A DNA stretch of 7,189 bases from Caldivirga sp. UBA161. GTDB lineage: Archaea; Thermoproteota; Thermoprotei; Thermoproteales; Thermocladiaceae. The translations under genes were made by a program, and so were the position numbers. The notes beneath the pieces were generated by a model. That model ran no database searches. It had not been told where the DNA came from and saw nothing but the letters and a program-made list of their open reading frames with translations. Within the stretch, counting starts at the first letter, position 1. Each line of letters starts with the position of its first letter. Positions 5,029-7,189 of this stretch are shown in pieces. The stretch lies in the NCBI RefSeq assembly GCF_002506515.1, contig NZ_DAXS01000067.1, forward strand, positions 11,049 to 18,237, written 5' to 3'.

Positions 5029-7189
5029 ATGGGATACTCAATTCCGCATGCAAAAACGTGGATAATTCCAGTGATAGCCGCAGTCCTAGTGATAGTATAC
5101 ATGACTCTACCACTACATAGTCAGCCTTCTGGCTTACCTCCAATGACCCCATATAATACATTATATTCGGCCGTTGTAGTATCAACACCAATGACGTCTA
5201 ATTCATCATATAATCCAAACATATTTACAACTTCAGGTATCTGGACTCATCAGTATGGTTTGAACTACGCTTACTTAGCAATGTATAATTTATCCAGTGG
5301 AACATGGATACCTGATTTAGCGTATAATTGGACTATTCAGTATAATTTAACTGTTGGTAATATGAGCGGGTGGGCTAAGATAACAGTGTACCTTAGGCAC
5401 TCCGGCTGGAGTAATGGGCAACCATTCACTTGCTGGGATCTATATGCAACTAACTTGATTCAGGCCTTAATATATGATGCATTAGGTAATGTCACAATGA
5501 TTAATAATTACACATGCATAATATGGGTACCCCCCGATGCAGTAGTACCTAGTAATAATGTAATGACATTCTACTATGTTAGTGATGGCGGATTAGGTAT
5601 ATTTATTAATTACCAAATGTATAAGCCATTTATTGATAATTTAAGCAAAAACTGGAACATCCTCTACGCCGCCAACTTTGGTTATGGTACGTCACAGGAG
5701 CAGAGTGAGGGAGCAAGCTACATTAAGACAGAGTTCGCGTTCCTACATAAGTATATTCCATCATTCACATTCCCACCACCTCAGAATGGGCCGTTTTACG
5801 TATGTGATATTACACCATCAGAGATTATACTATGTAAGAATCCATATTACTGGGATGCTAATAACATAAAGATTGATTATGTAGTTCTATACCAGTACAC
5901 ATCATCAACACCACTATTCGCGGCATTGGAGACTGGGCAATTATCCTTCTACCAAGGTAACTTACCTCCATCAATAGCCTCAGAGGTTCTTAGGAACCCA
6001 TACATGACCTACGCATTAACACCAGGTGCCCCAGGTGACGCACTCTACTTTAACTTCCTATGGCCTTACATAAACTACACGCAGGTTAGGCAAGCATTAA
6101 TATATGCACTTAACCTAACACTAGTGGCTGAGGCAGCTGGCGCACCCTATGCACCCGTACCTGAACCCAATAATGCCATTGTTTATCCAACTATTAATCC
6201 GCATTCATTTGTTGAAATGATTCAATACTGGGATAAGATGGGTTACCCACTGATTAACTATACGTATAATCCATCTGAGGCTGCTAGTTTGCTTGAGAGC
6301 GTTGGATTCACTAAGAAGAATGGAGTATGGTACACGCCCAATGGTACACCATTTAAGTTAGTTATACTTGTTGATTCTGGTACTGCATCTAATCCGCAAA
6401 TCATGGCTGAATTAACCAGTGTTGCTAACCAGTGGAATGCCTTCGGCATACGCACCATCATAAATATTGAACCAAGCACTGAGTTCCCTGCAATATACAG
6501 TAGCATGGCTACACAATATGCCTTAGCATATAGATACGGCCCCCCAGGCTTCTCAATCATAATTCCTGACCTATTCCCAGTTAATGGCTACTTTGAGGGT
6601 TACCCAATAAATACGACCCACTGGTGGGGAGAGGTTACTTTACCTAATGGTACTGTTGCATGGCTTTGGGGGCCCAATTCACAAACTCATGGAATATGCC
6701 CACCACAGCAAGTTACAATACAGCAGATTAAGGATTGCGTATTCATGTGGGCTTGGGAGGCTAATCATAATCCATGGTTCATAAGCCTAGACACACCATA
6801 CGAGGAGGTCTGGTATAACACTAAGTATCTGCAATTCCCGCCATCCAACAGTTGGGTTTGGTTAGAGAGCCCATCTCTAGAAATAGCAGGGCCAATGTGG
6901 TGGTCAATATTAACCACGGTTCAGCCTAAGCCAGCGGTAACTTCAACAACCACAACTATACCTACTACCACCACTACTGTTACTTCAGTAACTACCTCAA
7001 CTACCACTGTGGTTACGTCAACCACAGTGATCAGTGGTACTACGACAACATACACCACAACCAGTACGGTACCAGTAACCACAACGATTACATCCACGGT
7101 ACCACCAACAACAGTGGTACATACAGTAACAGTAACCAAATCAGTAGTAAGCACAGCACTAATAGTAGGCATAATAATCATAGTAGTCG
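5029..7189 (+). CDS. ABC transporter family-5 substrate-binding protein, C-terminally anchored (partial, cut by window end)
   Basis: This extracellular solute receptor of an oligopeptide/sugar-type (Opp/Dpp-like) ABC importer shows 720 codons with no stop before the window edge. A signal/anchor segment occupies residues 10-30. Family-5 landmarks follow in order: YNPNIF and WIPDLAYNW near the N-terminus; VYLRHSGWSNGQPFTCWD (120-137), matching the LR-G-x-F-x-x-G-x-P-x-x-A-x-D block; NGPFYV to NPYYW (253-275); QVRQALIYALN (352-362); and YNPSEAASLLESVGF (413-427). A Thr/Val-rich stalk covers about 636-706, and a hydrophobic C-terminal segment begins at about 708 and is cut off. Cytoplasmic permease and ATPase genes would be expected just downstream. 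Six cysteines lie in close pairs (135/163, 259/269, 557/570). N-glycosylation sequons are numerous. The start is the first ATG after an in-frame TAG at 5023 and fits a leaderless promoter. In crenarchaea this family often binds sugars as well as peptides, so the substrate is open. Confidence 0.9.
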   Translation, partial: MGYSIPHAKTWIIPVIAAVLVIVYMTLPLHSQPSGLPPMTPYNTLYSAVVVSTPMTSNSSYNPNIFTTSGIWTHQYGLNYAYLAMYNLSSGTWIPDLAYNWTIQYNLTVGNMSGWAKITVYLRHSGWSNGQPFTCWDLYATNLIQALIYDALGNVTMINNYTCIIWVPPDAVVPSNNVMTFYYVSDGGLGIFINYQMYKPFIDNLSKNWNILYAANFGYGTSQEQSEGASYIKTEFAFLHKYIPSFTFPPPQNGPFYVCDITPSEIILCKNPYYWDANNIKIDYVVLYQYTSSTPLFAALETGQLSFYQGNLPPSIASEVLRNPYMTYALTPGAPGDALYFNFLWPYINYTQVRQALIYALNLTLVAEAAGAPYAPVPEPNNAIVYPTINPHSFVEMIQYWDKMGYPLINYTYNPSEAASLLESVGFTKKNGVWYTPNGTPFKLVILVDSGTASNPQIMAELTSVANQWNAFGIRTIINIEPSTEFPAIYSSMATQYALAYRYGPPGFSIIIPDLFPVNGYFEGYPINTTHWWGEVTLPNGTVAWLWGPNSQTHGICPPQQVTIQQIKDCVFMWAWEANHNPWFISLDTPYEEVWYNTKYLQFPPSNSWVWLESPSLEIAGPMWWSILTTVQPKPAVTSTTTTIPTTTTTVTSVTTSTTTVVTSTTVISGTTTTYTTTSTVPVTTTITSTVPPTTVVHTVTVTKSVVSTALIVGIIIIVV

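Noticed and set aside
5678..5869. Plus-strand 63-codon ORF
   Set aside because: An off-frame shadow in the substrate-binding protein with a His/Arg-rich unnatural composition.
6258..6560. Minus-strand 100-codon ORF
   Set aside because: It lies wholly inside the substrate-binding protein, whose family motifs are continuous on the other strand.
6921..7181. Minus-strand ORF rich in Val and Thr
   Set aside because: Antisense shadow of the Thr-rich stalk of the substrate-binding protein; no start signal or family.

Overview
The window looks like chromosomal DNA of a thermophilic crenarchaeon of the Thermoproteales, most like the Caldivirga/Vulcanisaeta group. This is inferred from moderate G+C, archaeal BRE/TATA promoters about 25-30 bp ahead of start codons with no Shine-Dalgarno (leaderless first genes), a strong GGTGA-type Shine-Dalgarno only at internal operon genes, exported proteins with long Ser/Thr stalks and many N-glycosylation sequons, and a DsrMK-type sulfur-respiration module. 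No 16S or other marker is present, so the genus is a guess.

Layout. Positions 1-137 hold what looks like the edge of one or more IS200/IS605 (TnpB)-type elements lying mostly outside the window. Positions 138-320 carry a promoter and a leader with a possible 32-codon ORF. Positions 321-2829 are a tight two-gene operon: a five-helix b-type cytochrome membrane subunit (DsrM-like) overlapped by an iron-sulfur/CCG subunit (DsrK-like). Converging on it, with a 3-bp gap, is an unrecognised two-helix membrane protein (2833-3321, minus). Positions 3322-3808 contain no intact gene. They hold a probable decayed or miniature IS200/IS605-type element (about 3361-3712) whose left end matches the sequence at positions 3-24. 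Positions 3809-4822 (minus) encode a membrane-anchored winged-helix regulator with a glycosylated extracellular domain. Divergent from it, 5029 to the window end encodes most of a family-5 ABC transporter substrate-binding protein with a Thr-rich stalk and a C-terminal membrane anchor. It is cut by the window edge.

How the genes work together. DsrMK is a menaquinol-linked membrane electron-transfer module that in known systems serves dissimilatory sulfite reduction through DsrC; neither dsrAB/dsrC nor dsrJOP lies in the window. The regulator/binding-protein pair shares a 206-bp divergent promoter region. It may be a surface-sensing arrangement controlling solute uptake, but that link is inferred from position only. 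The 2833-3321 protein has no visible functional tie to either module.
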